Assembly (NCBI GenBank): GCA_902596915.1
Contig: CACJVQ010000006.1
Span: forward strand, 1 to 59,045
Source: an uncultured Pelagibacteraceae bacterium
GTDB lineage: Bacteria > Pseudomonadota > Alphaproteobacteria > Pelagibacterales > Pelagibacteraceae
Direction: 5' to 3'
DNA: 59,045 bases
In this document: positions 8,400 to 17,175 of the stretch, one piece after another
How positions within the stretch are numbered: the first letter of the stretch is position 1
Layout: each line of letters begins with the position of its first letter
Notes under the pieces: generated by a model
Seen by the model: the letters and a program-made list of their open reading frames with translations, nothing else
Databases searched by the model: none
Told to the model about the DNA's origin: nothing
Position numbers and translations under genes: made by a program

Positions 8400-9289
8400 A
8401 ATCTCCAAACGCTACTGATTATTTCATTCTTACTTTTTTAGCCTTACTTTGGGCTTCAGCTTTTTTTAACATTAAAATTGCAACATATTCTTATGGACCG
8501 ATAACCATAGCTTTTTTAAGAATTTTTTTTGGAATGATACCTCTATTATTACTTTGTTATTTTAAAAAAATTAAAATTGAGGCTTTTTCTAAGGATTGGA
8601 AATGGTTTGCTGCAATAGGTATCATTAATTTAGTTATACCTTTTTTTCTAATAGCATATGGAGTTCAAAAGGTTCAAAGTAACTTAGCTGCAATTTTAAT
8701 GTCAACTACACCTATAAGTGCAACAATTCTCGCACATTTTTTTGCAGATGGTGAGAGAATAAACATAATAAAAATATTTGGAATAGTATTAGGCTTTTCA
8801 GGAATTGTTTATTTATTTTCAGAAAATTTACTTATAAATAATGAAAATTTATTTTCAGCTCTTATGATACTATTGGGATCTACTTTTTATGTTATTGGGG
8901 GAATTTTAACATTAAAAATTAGTAATAAGAAAAATGAAAATGTAACTGCATCAATTCTTATTTGGGGAGCTATAATTGCTTGTCCAATATCACTAATAAT
9001 TGAGCAACCTTGGAATTTAAATCCATCATTAGAATCTACATTATCATTAATTTATCTTGGTGTTTTTCCAACTGGAGTAGCATGGTTATTAAGATTTATG
9101 ATTTTAAAGAAAAATGGCTTAGTTTTTCAAAGTCAGGTTGCTTATCTAATACCAATTTTTGGAGTTATTTTAGGATATATTTTCCTAAATGAATTAGTAA
9201 CACCTAAAATTTTAATTGCTTTATGTGCTGTTGTCTTAGGAATTTATTTTGTAAAAAAAGCGGGAGATAAAAAAATACAAAGTATATAA
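8396..9289 (+). CDS. EamA/DMT-family inner-membrane transporter
   Basis: This 297-residue protein has about ten hydrophobic helices in two EamA repeats. Features include FLALLWASAFFNIKIA near the start, FLRIFFGMIPLLLL, and LAAILMSTTPISATILAHFF at the end of repeat one; the second repeat includes YLIPIFGVILGYIFLNE. DMT proteins export or exchange amino acids, metabolites or nucleotide sugars; this substrate is unknown. It is translationally coupled to the YbaK-like gene and convergent with the next gene, with a 7-base gap and no terminator. Confidence 0.88.
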   Translation: MKSPNATDYFILTFLALLWASAFFNIKIATYSYGPITIAFLRIFFGMIPLLLLCYFKKIKIEAFSKDWKWFAAIGIINLVIPFFLIAYGVQKVQSNLAAILMSTTPISATILAHFFADGERINIIKIFGIVLGFSGIVYLFSENLLINNENLFSALMILLGSTFYVIGGILTLKISNKKNENVTASILIWGAIIACPISLIIEQPWNLNPSLESTLSLIYLGVFPTGVAWLLRFMILKKNGLVFQSQVAYLIPIFGVILGYIFLNELVTPKILIALCAVVLGIYFVKKAGDKKIQSI

Positions 9290-9296
9290 AAAACTT

Positions 9297-10313
9297 CTAA
9301 TTTATTTTTAATTTTTCAAATTTTTTTGATTTAACAGATTTTTGTGCAGCTTCTGCTAGTATTATAGACTTTCTTCCATCTTCAAAAACAGCTCTAGGTT
9401 TTTTATTTTTTTTGCAAAAGTTTTCAAGGTCAGATAGTTGCAACCTAAAAGCTTCTGCATATCTCTCTATAAAAAAATGAAGGAGTGGGGATTTATTATT
9501 TGTTGAATTTTTTAAAAAGAGATTAGTTTCAGTATCTCTTTTATTATCTGATATCATCATTCCTTTTGTTCCAAAAAGCTCAACTCTTTGGTCATAACCA
9601 AAACTACAATGTCTCGAATTAGTTATAATGCATTGCACTCCCTTTTTCGACTTAAGCACTGTAGTTGCAAGTTCATAGTCTTTTATCTTATTAAATCTTT
9701 GATCTGATATATTACTCCCAGTAGCAAATACTGATGTAAATTCATCTGAACCTAGGTAGTATCTTGCTAAATCAAAATCATGAATCATCATATCTTTAAA
9801 AATTCCTCCAGAACCTTTTAAATAAGATAAAGAAGGAGGAGCAGGGTCCCGACTAGTTATAATAATTTTTTCTAGTTTGCCTATTTTATTTTTCAATAAA
9901 TTCTTTTTAAGTAAATTATGTCCAGGATCATATCTTCTATTAAAGCCTATTTGAACTTTAGGATTAAGTTTTTTAATTTTCTTTAGAGATGAATTAATTT
10001 TTTTTAAATTTAAATCTAGTGGTTTTTCGCAAAAGATTACTTTTTTGTATTTTGCACCCTTTTCAATAAATTTTAAATGTGTAGAGGTAGAGGAGGCTAT
10101 AAAAATACATCTAATTTCATTATCTTTAAAAGCTATATCTGGATTATTTATAGAAATAGAATTTAATTTTTTTGAAATTTTGTTTGATAGATTTTTATTT
10201 AAATCAAAAACATATTTTAATTCAAATTCACTATTTTTTCTTAAATTATTAGCATGCATTTGGCCAATTCTACCAAGGCCAAACAGAGCAGTTTTTATTT
10301 TATTTTTACCCAT
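9297..10313 (-). CDS. iolG: Gfo/Idh/MocA oxidoreductase, inositol 2-dehydrogenase-like
   Basis: An NAD(P)-dependent dehydrogenase with an N-terminal Rossmann motif (ALFGLGRIGQMHANNL) and the family's EKP motif (VIFCEKPLDLN), followed by the active-site region FKDMMIHDFDLARYYLG. This FGLGRIG / MIHDFDLARY form is typical of myo-inositol 2-dehydrogenase, and iolE and iolD are nearby. I prefer the internal ATG at 10313 (MGKNKIKTALFG); an ATG at 10340 adds nine residues and increases the overlap with the upstream gene to 46 bases. The exact cyclitol or sugar substrate is an inference. Confidence 0.82.
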   Translation of the reverse strand: MGKNKIKTALFGLGRIGQMHANNLRKNSEFELKYVFDLNKNLSNKISKKLNSISINNPDIAFKDNEIRCIFIASSTSTHLKFIEKGAKYKKVIFCEKPLDLNLKKINSSLKKIKKLNPKVQIGFNRRYDPGHNLLKKNLLKNKIGKLEKIIITSRDPAPPSLSYLKGSGGIFKDMMIHDFDLARYYLGSDEFTSVFATGSNISDQRFNKIKDYELATTVLKSKKGVQCIITNSRHCSFGYDQRVELFGTKGMMISDNKRDTETNLFLKNSTNNKSPLLHFFIERYAEAFRLQLSDLENFCKKNKKPRAVFEDGRKSIILAEAAQKSVKSKKFEKLKIN

Positions 10314-11440
10314 CTTTTTTTTCTGTTTGAAACTTTGCATGCATCAATAAATTTTGCAGTTTCCAGTCCTTCATCCTCATTAGGGTAAAAATACCTTTTT
10401 TTTGCATTATTTTTCAAGGAATCTGCAAATTCACGATAAATATTTGCAAATGCATCTAAATAACCTTCAGGATGTCCAAATTTTAACCTAGAAAATTTTT
10501 TAGACAATTCAGCATTAAAAAAACCTCTTTCAATAAATTTAACAGCACCATTAGATGGATTAAGTTTTAAATAGTTTGGATCATTTTGAACCCATTCCAA
10601 ACTTCCTTTCGTTCCAAATATTCTTATTCGTAATCCGTAAACACCACCTCTAGCCATCACACTTGTCCAAAACATTCCTTTAGCTCCATTATTAAAATTA
10701 ATCATTACTTGAGCATTGTTATCCATTTTAACTTTATTTGAAACTTGTTTAATATCTGCAAAAATAGTTTCACCTTTTAAACCTGATATATAAGTTGCGA
10801 TATGATATGCATGGGATCCAATTTCATTCAGGACTGCTGAAGTTCCAACAATATTTTTATCTATTTTCCATTTAAACTTTTTCTTTGCATTTTTTTGAGA
10901 GATATTTTCTCCATCTGACCAATCTTGAACATATTCAACATTTACATATTCAACTTTTCCAATTTTACCTTTTTCAACCAATACTTTTGCTTCTCTAACC
11001 ATAGGATAAGCAGAATAATTATGTGTCAAAGCATACTTAATTTTTTTATTTGATTTTATTTTTTTAAATAATTTCTTGGCTTGAGTAAGATTTCCAGCAA
11101 ATGGTTTATCAGAAATCACATGAATATTTTTATCAATAAATTTTTCTGCAATAATTTGGTGACTTGAAGGAGGTGTCATTATTGCCACAACATTAATACC
11201 ATCTTTTCTTTCCGCTTCTCTTTCAGCCATCTCTCTAAAATTTGAATAGCATCTCTCTTTTAAAATACCTAGGGTTTGACCAAAGCTTTTAGATAGTTTT
11301 GAATTTCTTGAAAAAACACCAGCAACTATCTCATATTGATTATCAAATCTTGATGAAATTCTATGAACATGACCAATCCAAGATTTTGGTCCACCTCCAA
11401 CTACGCCAAGCTGGATTTTTTTTCCTTTAATTAATCTCAT
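10295..11440 (-). CDS. Gfo/Idh/MocA oxidoreductase, inositol-pathway type
   Basis: A 381-residue dehydrogenase starting MRLIKGKKIQLGVVGGGPKS. The ATG at 11438-11440 is chosen because the alternative at 11521 runs into the divergent iolE gene and adds unrelated residues. The nucleotide-binding motif GVVGGGPKSWIGHVHR and the EKP-equivalent VISDKPFAGN (D in place of E) are visible, with the catalytic stretch VLNEIGSHAYHIATYISG. The GGGPxSxIGxVHR form marks the subgroup often found in inositol gene clusters. It overlaps the following iolG-like gene and is divergent from iolE with only 31 bases between starts. Confidence 0.85.
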   Translation of the reverse strand: MRLIKGKKIQLGVVGGGPKSWIGHVHRISSRFDNQYEIVAGVFSRNSKLSKSFGQTLGILKERCYSNFREMAEREAERKDGINVVAIMTPPSSHQIIAEKFIDKNIHVISDKPFAGNLTQAKKLFKKIKSNKKIKYALTHNYSAYPMVREAKVLVEKGKIGKVEYVNVEYVQDWSDGENISQKNAKKKFKWKIDKNIVGTSAVLNEIGSHAYHIATYISGLKGETIFADIKQVSNKVKMDNNAQVMINFNNGAKGMFWTSVMARGGVYGLRIRIFGTKGSLEWVQNDPNYLKLNPSNGAVKFIERGFFNAELSKKFSRLKFGHPEGYLDAFANIYREFADSLKNNAKKRYFYPNEDEGLETAKFIDACKVSNRKKRWVKIK

Positions 11441-11471
11441 GATTAAATATATCTTAACAAATAAAAAATTT

Positions 11472-12374
11472 ATGTCAGTAAAATTAGGTATAGCACCAAT
11501 CGCTTGGAGTAACGATGACATGCCCGAGCTAGGTGGAGATACTCCTCTAGAGCAATGTTTGTCAGAAGCAAGTCAGGCTGGATTTGTTGGTATTGAATCA
11601 GGTGGTAAATTCCCAAAAACATCTGAAGAACTATTACCAAAATTAGATAAGTATAACTTAAAATTATGTTCTGGGTGGTATAGCGGAAATCTCAGAAAAA
11701 ATTCTGTTAAACAAGAAAAAAATTTAATTCAAGATCAACTGAAATTATTTAAAGATTGTGGAGCTCCATGTATCGTTTTTGCTGAAGTTTTTGGTTCAAT
11801 ACAAGGCGATCCAACAGTAAATCTTTCAAGAAGGCCGAAGATGACGGACCAAGAATGGAAAGATTATTGCACAAAAATTTCTGAACTTGCAAAGTATCTT
11901 GAAGATGAAGGTATGCCTTTAGCTTACCACCATCATATGGGTACAGTAATAGAAACAGAAGAAGAAACTATTAGATTGTTAGAAAATACAGATGATAGTG
12001 TAAAATTAACCTTAGATACCGGGCATATGTTATTTGCTCAGGGAAATTCAATTAATTTAATTAATAAATTTAAGGAAAGAGTAATCCATATTCACTGCAA
12101 AGATATTAGGCAAGAAGTATTAAAAAAAGCTCTTTCTGAAGATTACAGTTTTAGAGATGCGTTTTTAGAAGGTGCATTTACCGTGCCTGGAGATGGGTGC
12201 ATCGACTATAAACCTCTGTTTGATATTTTAAAAAAAAATAATTATCAGGGTTGGCTTGTTGTAGAAGCTGAACAAGATCCTAAAAAAGCTAATCCACTTG
12301 AATATGCTATTAAAGGTTACAAATATATTACAGATACTTTAAAGAAATCAAATTTAGAGATTAATAATTTATAA
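11472..12374 (+). CDS. iolE: myo-Inosose-2 dehydratase IolE
   Basis: IolE dehydrates 2-keto-myo-inositol (inosose) to trihydroxycyclohexane-dione. The start at 11472 gives MSVKLGIAPIAWSNDDMPEL, matching the family's LGIAPINWTNDD beginning; a start at 11439 would overlap the divergent gene. It is a 300-residue TIM-barrel of the xylose-isomerase-like superfamily. Metal-ligand candidates lie in GIESGGKF, YHHHMGTVIE, LTLDTGHMLF, HIHCKD and VVEAEQDP. Its 3' end overlaps the convergent hydroxyacid dehydrogenase gene by 6 bases. Confidence 0.92.
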   Translation: MSVKLGIAPIAWSNDDMPELGGDTPLEQCLSEASQAGFVGIESGGKFPKTSEELLPKLDKYNLKLCSGWYSGNLRKNSVKQEKNLIQDQLKLFKDCGAPCIVFAEVFGSIQGDPTVNLSRRPKMTDQEWKDYCTKISELAKYLEDEGMPLAYHHHMGTVIETEEETIRLLENTDDSVKLTLDTGHMLFAQGNSINLINKFKERVIHIHCKDIRQEVLKKALSEDYSFRDAFLEGAFTVPGDGCIDYKPLFDILKKNNYQGWLVVEAEQDPKKANPLEYAIKGYKYITDTLKKSNLEINNL

Positions 12375-13325
12375 TTTTATTTTTTTACTATCCTCAAGTT
12401 TACCATCGAAAAAATCAAAAATATTTTGAATAGTTTCTTTTGCCATTCTTGTCATGCATTCCTCAGTGAATGCTGCAGCATGAGGACTAAGGAAAACTTT
12501 GTCATTTTTTAATAGAGGATTATCAGCCTCTGGAGGTTCTATCTCAAATACATCAATTCCTGCTCCAAAAATCAAATTTTCATTCAAAGCCCTATCTAAA
12601 TCTTTTTCATTTATAATACCGCCTCTTGCGGCATTTATGATGATGCAGTTTTTCTTCATCGTTTTTAGAAGTTCATAATTTATAATATTTTTAGTTTGAT
12701 CAGTTAAAGGTATATGGAGTGAGACAACATCCATATTTTTAATAGCTTCTGATAAATCTTCAACTTTTTTACCACCCATTTTGCTTATTATTTCTGTATC
12801 TACAAATGGATCGTAAACAAAAACGTTCATTTCAAATCCTAAACATCTTTTAATCAACGCTTTTCCTATTCTTCCAAATCCAGCAATAAGAATATTTTTA
12901 TCCCAAATCTCTATAGTTTTTGGTAATTTATTTCGTTCAGTAAATTTTCCACTTTTGACTGAATGGTCATACATATTCTTTCTTTTTGAGATACTTAAAA
13001 GCATGAAAAGAACATGTTCTGCAACTGCCACAGCATTTGCTGTTGCAGTTATTGCTACATCGATATTTCCTTTTTTACAGCTATTTAAATCAATATTATC
13101 GTAACCAACTCCATGTCTTGAAATTATTTTAAGGTTTTTTGCATTTTCAATTGCCTCAGCAGGTAATATCGAAGTTCTTAAAGAAACTGCGTCTGCATCT
13201 ACAATTCTTTGTTTCACGTTTTCAATACTTAAATCTTCAACAACTTCGTAACTATAGTCACTATTACTTTTTAATAATTCCATACCTTTTTCATGAATAG
13301 GTTGGACAATGAGAATTTTTTTCAT
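12369..13325 (-). CDS. D-2-hydroxyacid dehydrogenase (3-phosphoglycerate dehydrogenase-like)
   Basis: An NAD-dependent D-isomer-specific 2-hydroxyacid dehydrogenase of 318 residues. It has the substrate-binding loop ISRHGVGYDNID, the Rossmann motif LIAGFGRIGKALIKR, the catalytic Arg region INAARGGIINE, Glu in FEIEPPEADNPL and His in FLSPHAAAFTEE. It lacks the regulatory ACT domain of true SerA, so catabolic or detoxifying use is likely. It is the last gene of a minus-strand operon with PhyH, a second dioxygenase and a PanE-like reductase, 16 bases after the PhyH gene. The substrate is unknown. Confidence 0.85.
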   Translation of the reverse strand: MKKILIVQPIHEKGMELLKSNSDYSYEVVEDLSIENVKQRIVDADAVSLRTSILPAEAIENAKNLKIISRHGVGYDNIDLNSCKKGNIDVAITATANAVAVAEHVLFMLLSISKRKNMYDHSVKSGKFTERNKLPKTIEIWDKNILIAGFGRIGKALIKRCLGFEMNVFVYDPFVDTEIISKMGGKKVEDLSEAIKNMDVVSLHIPLTDQTKNIINYELLKTMKKNCIIINAARGGIINEKDLDRALNENLIFGAGIDVFEIEPPEADNPLLKNDKVFLSPHAAAFTEECMTRMAKETIQNIFDFFDGKLEDSKKIKL

Positions 13326-13341
13326 AATTTTAAAAAAGAAA

Positions 13342-14331
13342 TTATACTAGTCTAGCAAGATCTCTTTTACTATTTCTAAATGTTGGAAGTGGATATTTAA
13401 ATGCATACTTTCTTGGAATACATTTATTCTTTGCTTTTTCCCACAAAGCAATCCATTGCTTATAGTTGTGGATTGTAATATTTTTTTTATTTTTACTTCT
13501 TACATAAAAATTGGGCAAAGGTTTCCTACCAGATGGGGTTCCGGCTCTATTGTATCTTAAATCAGCGCTAATTCTAAAATTATTAGATCTATTAGGCAAT
13601 GAACAATGAATGGAATGTTTGTGCAAAATAATAATATCACCGACATTAGCTTCTAGAAAAACCGGTTTGTAATTATCAAGTAGTTTACTATCTTTTATTT
13701 CGACCTGACCTCTGTATCCCGATACATGATTCAATAGTCCTAATTTATTAATTTCTTTGACTGTAATCATACATCCATTTTTTTTTGTAGTTTTAGTAAA
13801 TGGGATCCAAACAGTAACCATATCTGTTAATCTTTGTCCCAAAGATGATAATACTGCTGCATCCTGATGCCATGGCGTTCGGCCTGAGAGACCATCGTGA
13901 ACAGAATGTTTAGGTAATTTATTTTCAGGTTGTTTAATTCTTGTATTTTGAACTGGATTTGAAAGTATCTCTGGCCCTAATAATTTTTCAACCACATCCA
14001 AGATTCTTTTGTGATTTATTAAATTCCATAAAGATTGAGATGCAAAATAATCGCTGTCTTTCTTCACGTGATCTCTTGGAAGTCTAGTATTAAAATATTG
14101 ATCAAGATCATAAATATTTAGCTTTGAAATGTATGTGTATTTTTTCCTAAAGTTATATTTAAAAATCTTTTCTTTCATATGCGCTGGTGCAAATTTATGA
14201 ACTAAATTGTCCATTACATATTCCATGTCATTTAAAATTGGTTTTAAATCTTTATTGAAGTTAAGAACATTTCTTACTCTTAAGAAACCATCCCTATCTA
14301 AAATACTCTTTAATTTAGTCTTAATCTGCAT
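13342..14331 (-). CDS. Phytanoyl-CoA dioxygenase (PhyH) family 2-oxoglutarate/Fe(II) oxygenase
   Basis: A 329-residue PhyH-type oxygenase. The iron-binding facial triad is visible as TPWHQDAAVL (His and Asp) and HKHSIHCSLPNRS (distal His), followed by the probable 2-oxoglutarate-binding Arg in NFRISADLRYNRAG. The family hydroxylates small molecules using O2 and 2-oxoglutarate. Five bases separate it from the upstream, unrelated 2OG oxygenase and 16 from the downstream dehydrogenase. The target could be a secondary metabolite, osmolyte or phosphonate; nothing in the sequence decides this. Confidence 0.85.
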   Translation of the reverse strand: MQIKTKLKSILDRDGFLRVRNVLNFNKDLKPILNDMEYVMDNLVHKFAPAHMKEKIFKYNFRKKYTYISKLNIYDLDQYFNTRLPRDHVKKDSDYFASQSLWNLINHKRILDVVEKLLGPEILSNPVQNTRIKQPENKLPKHSVHDGLSGRTPWHQDAAVLSSLGQRLTDMVTVWIPFTKTTKKNGCMITVKEINKLGLLNHVSGYRGQVEIKDSKLLDNYKPVFLEANVGDIIILHKHSIHCSLPNRSNNFRISADLRYNRAGTPSGRKPLPNFYVRSKNKKNITIHNYKQWIALWEKAKNKCIPRKYAFKYPLPTFRNSKRDLARLV

Positions 14332-14336
14332 AATTA

Positions 14337-15197
14337 CTAATTTTTTAGCAAATAATTTGAATCATGAAAAGATGTAAGCATTCTTTTTTTCGTCGCAACA
14401 ATATGTGGATGATATTCAGAATTTTTATATTTCCATATTACTGGTTTATTAAGGGCATAACTTCCATAAATAAAAAATCTTTTTGGACATTCTTTTTCCT
14501 TAAATCTTTTTACTCCGTGATAAGAATTAGGAGTAGATTTAAAGAAAATTACACTTCCTTGTTTTGGTGTAAATTCCTTTAATTTATCAAGTTCATTAAT
14601 CTTAGGAAACCTTCTAAAGCTTTTTCTAAGGTTTTTGTTTGCTTTTTTTTTATATAAAGTAAGAGATCCTCCATTTTTTTTTGGTATATCGGTTAAATAG
14701 ATCAAAAAATTATATAGCCTATTCACATCATCTCTATGTGGTCTTAATCTATATCCTCCTTTAGATACTGAGAAATCAATATCTAAATTTAAATTTGGGT
14801 TTTTATAATTTTTACCTAGTAGTTTTTTTAGCTCTTTGGAATTTACTTTTCTTTTTAGTGTATATTTTTTTTTATTAAATTTTTTTGGTTTAAACAAACT
14901 TTCCCAAGTATTTGCCTTAAACTCTAATTTAAATTTTTTATCAATTTTCTTATAAAATGATTGTGTATTGAAAGTAGCAAAAAGTTTTTTTGAGATTTTA
15001 GAACTTGAGATATATTTGTTGAAATTTTTTGATCCTTTGTTAATCCTGCTTCTGCCACCCATAATCATATCATCAAAACTTTTTGAATTAGTTATTTCTT
15101 TAATTAAAGAATTGCAGACCTTTTTACTGATTATTTGTTCTCCAACAATGACTGGGAAGTTTGATTTAATTTTCTTTAGTTTGCTAATTTTCAGCAT
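14337..15197 (-). CDS. 2-oxoglutarate/Fe(II)-dependent oxygenase (prolyl-4-hydroxylase-like fold)
   Basis: A 286-residue protein with a clear 2OG-Fe(II) oxygenase core at about residues 145-250. It shows GYRLRPHRDDVNRLYNFLIY with the HxD iron ligands, YLTDIPKKNGGSLTLY, and FFKSTPNSYHGVKRF with the distal His, followed by KRFFIYGSYAL. The N-terminal half is Lys/Ser/Asn-rich and has no motif I recognise. It starts one base after the PanE-like stop, showing tight coupling. It is not homologous at motif level to the neighbouring PhyH oxygenase, so two independent hydroxylation steps are implied. Confidence 0.8.
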   Translation of the reverse strand: MLKISKLKKIKSNFPVIVGEQIISKKVCNSLIKEITNSKSFDDMIMGGRSRINKGSKNFNKYISSSKISKKLFATFNTQSFYKKIDKKFKLEFKANTWESLFKPKKFNKKKYTLKRKVNSKELKKLLGKNYKNPNLNLDIDFSVSKGGYRLRPHRDDVNRLYNFLIYLTDIPKKNGGSLTLYKKKANKNLRKSFRRFPKINELDKLKEFTPKQGSVIFFKSTPNSYHGVKRFKEKECPKRFFIYGSYALNKPVIWKYKNSEYHPHIVATKKRMLTSFHDSNYLLKN

Positions 15198-16142
15198 TTA
15201 GCTGTACATACCCTCTTTTACTTTAATCATTTTGTACATAAGGTCATTTAATGGTGTGGCTATTCCATGTTTTTTTCCTATTTTAGATACAGCGCCACTT
15301 ATGAAATCAATTTCAGTTTTTCTTTTATAAAGTACATCAAAAGCCATTGAAGACTTATTTGTTTGTTTTGAATCAACAATTTTGTTGAACATAAATAAAC
15401 ACTCATCTTCAGAAACATCAACACCATCTGCTAAAGCAACATCTCTTGTTTCTAAAATTATCTCTTTACCTAAACTTCTAGAAACATCATTGGCATTATT
15501 ATTTATGTAAAGATCGGTGTGATGCAGATCAAAAATAGCCGAAAGTGGACCTATTGCGGTTAAAGCAAAAAGTTTCATCCATTTTCTTTTTTTTACATCT
15601 TCAGCTGCAATCATTTCTAAATTATGAGCAGTAAATGTGTCTGCAATTTCAGTTATTCTATCTGTTATCCCACCATCATATTCTCCTATCCAAGAGGGTA
15701 GAGCTGCATGATTCATAATATGACCAGGGCCTAAGATATTCGATGCTTGAGTTGTTGTTCCACCAATTACTTTTTCATCGCCAACAATACTTTTAATTAT
15801 TGCTTCATGTCCAATTCCATTTTGAAAAGACATGAAAACTGTTTTATCGTTAATAATGTTTTTTATACTTTTTAAAGCAGGTTCTAGAGATGTTGCTTTA
15901 CACATGACTATCACAGCATCAACTTTTCCCATTGTAGATGGGTCTGATGTTGCTGGTACCTTTATAAATCTATCACCTCCATGACCATCCATTTTTAGAC
16001 CATTTTTATTAATTTCATCAACGTGCTCTTTCCAAACATCAATGAGCATTACATTTAGACCTTTTTCAGCAAGCAGGCCTCCAAATAGACAACCCATTGC
16101 TCCCGCGCCAAGAACTGCAACTTTTAAATCTTTATTATTCAT
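15198..16142 (-). CDS. PanE/ApbA-family 2-ketoacid reductase (ketopantoate reductase-like)
   Basis: A 314-residue NADP-dependent reductase with Rossmann motif VAVLGAGAMGCLFGGLLAEKG, the conserved Lys segment WMKLFALTAIGPLSA and the C-terminal KTEIDFISGAVSKIGKKHGI that carries the family Glu. True PanE reduces ketopantoate to pantoate. Here it heads an operon with two dioxygenases and a hydroxyacid dehydrogenase, which points to a catabolic 2-oxoacid/2-hydroxyacid interconversion instead. It is divergent from the DUF1907-PanB-like pair with 64 bases between. Confidence 0.82.
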   Translation of the reverse strand: MNNKDLKVAVLGAGAMGCLFGGLLAEKGLNVMLIDVWKEHVDEINKNGLKMDGHGGDRFIKVPATSDPSTMGKVDAVIVMCKATSLEPALKSIKNIINDKTVFMSFQNGIGHEAIIKSIVGDEKVIGGTTTQASNILGPGHIMNHAALPSWIGEYDGGITDRITEIADTFTAHNLEMIAAEDVKKRKWMKLFALTAIGPLSAIFDLHHTDLYINNNANDVSRSLGKEIILETRDVALADGVDVSEDECLFMFNKIVDSKQTNKSSMAFDVLYKRKTEIDFISGAVSKIGKKHGIATPLNDLMYKMIKVKEGMYS

Positions 16143-16206
16143 TTTTAAGAAACGAAATATATTTATGTAAAAAAATTATGCAATATATTATGTACCTAAT
16201 TTATAT

Positions 16207-17175
16207 ATGGAATTAAAAATAGAAAAAGGAATTTTCAAAAAATTTAGTTTAGAAGAAATATCAAACGCATTAGAAAAAGGTCTGTCAAAGAATTATGATA
16301 GTGTAAATGCAGAGGTAATTGATTGTCCAAATTTAAGAAATTGGGATTGTCCATCTGAAGGTATGAGTGGCAACCAAAGGATAATCGATGTTGGAGGAGA
16401 GCCTTACATGCATGATCCAAAATATCTTGGAACTGAATTTGATTATTCAGAAATTTCAAAGATGATAGGATCAGAAAAATCATACGCACTTGGTGCAGGA
16501 TCTGGAGCAATGTCTTGCCTTGATGGACACTGTGGAGAATTGGTTATAAATGAAAACTTTATAACAAAAGAAAATAGATCTTTAATTGCTAGGGTAGGAA
16601 AAGATAAAGAATGTATAGTAGAGGACTATACAGCAAGCAAACATGGTGGGCTAGGTAATGTTTATTATTCCGATGGAATTAAAGGAGAAGTTATATATTT
16701 AAAAATAAAAAAAAGAATTGGAAAACAAGGTTCATTACCTCAATCAATAAGAACAGCACTTTCAGAAAATCTTAAAATTGGGAATAAAGATCATATTGCT
16801 CTTGCTGGTGTATTTAGAGTTTTGAATGGAAAAATAAGATCACACGTACAACCAGATTATAAGGATATAAAACATGAATATTATGATCCGCAATTGATGA
16901 AATGTACAAAAGATTTTCTACAATTTTACGAGCCTGTTGGACCAAAATTACAATGCTATACTGTTTTATGGTCTGGTGATCCTACGGGGGGAGAATTAAA
17001 TTTAAGAGAATCCGGTGAGCATACTCACTTTCACTCATATGAGCATAAGAATGATGCTGGACATTATCATTTTGATGTATCTCCAGATGAAATTGAATAT
17101 GAAGGATATTTTAATATTGCACAAGAAGTACATAGAGTGAATAATATCTATAAAGAATTAAAAAATATAAAATGA
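16207..17175 (+). CDS. DUF1907 (C11orf54/PTD012-like) predicted zinc metalloprotein
   Basis: A 322-residue protein that I recognise as DUF1907, the family of human C11orf54/PTD012, a zinc protein with reported esterase activity. Family landmarks are VIDCPNL near residue 39, VGGEPY, LGAGSGAMSCLDG and the C-terminal HTHFHSYEHKNDAGHYHFD. In the last of these, His272, His274 and His286 or 288 resemble the zinc ligands, followed by EIEYEGYF. Its stop overlaps the start of the PanB-like gene by 4 bases, so the two proteins are probably made together. The family's physiological substrate is uncertain to me; a sugar-acid or keto-acid role is suggested only by the surroundings. Confidence 0.8.
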   Translation: MELKIEKGIFKKFSLEEISNALEKGLSKNYDSVNAEVIDCPNLRNWDCPSEGMSGNQRIIDVGGEPYMHDPKYLGTEFDYSEISKMIGSEKSYALGAGSGAMSCLDGHCGELVINENFITKENRSLIARVGKDKECIVEDYTASKHGGLGNVYYSDGIKGEVIYLKIKKRIGKQGSLPQSIRTALSENLKIGNKDHIALAGVFRVLNGKIRSHVQPDYKDIKHEYYDPQLMKCTKDFLQFYEPVGPKLQCYTVLWSGDPTGGELNLRESGEHTHFHSYEHKNDAGHYHFDVSPDEIEYEGYFNIAQEVHRVNNIYKELKNIK

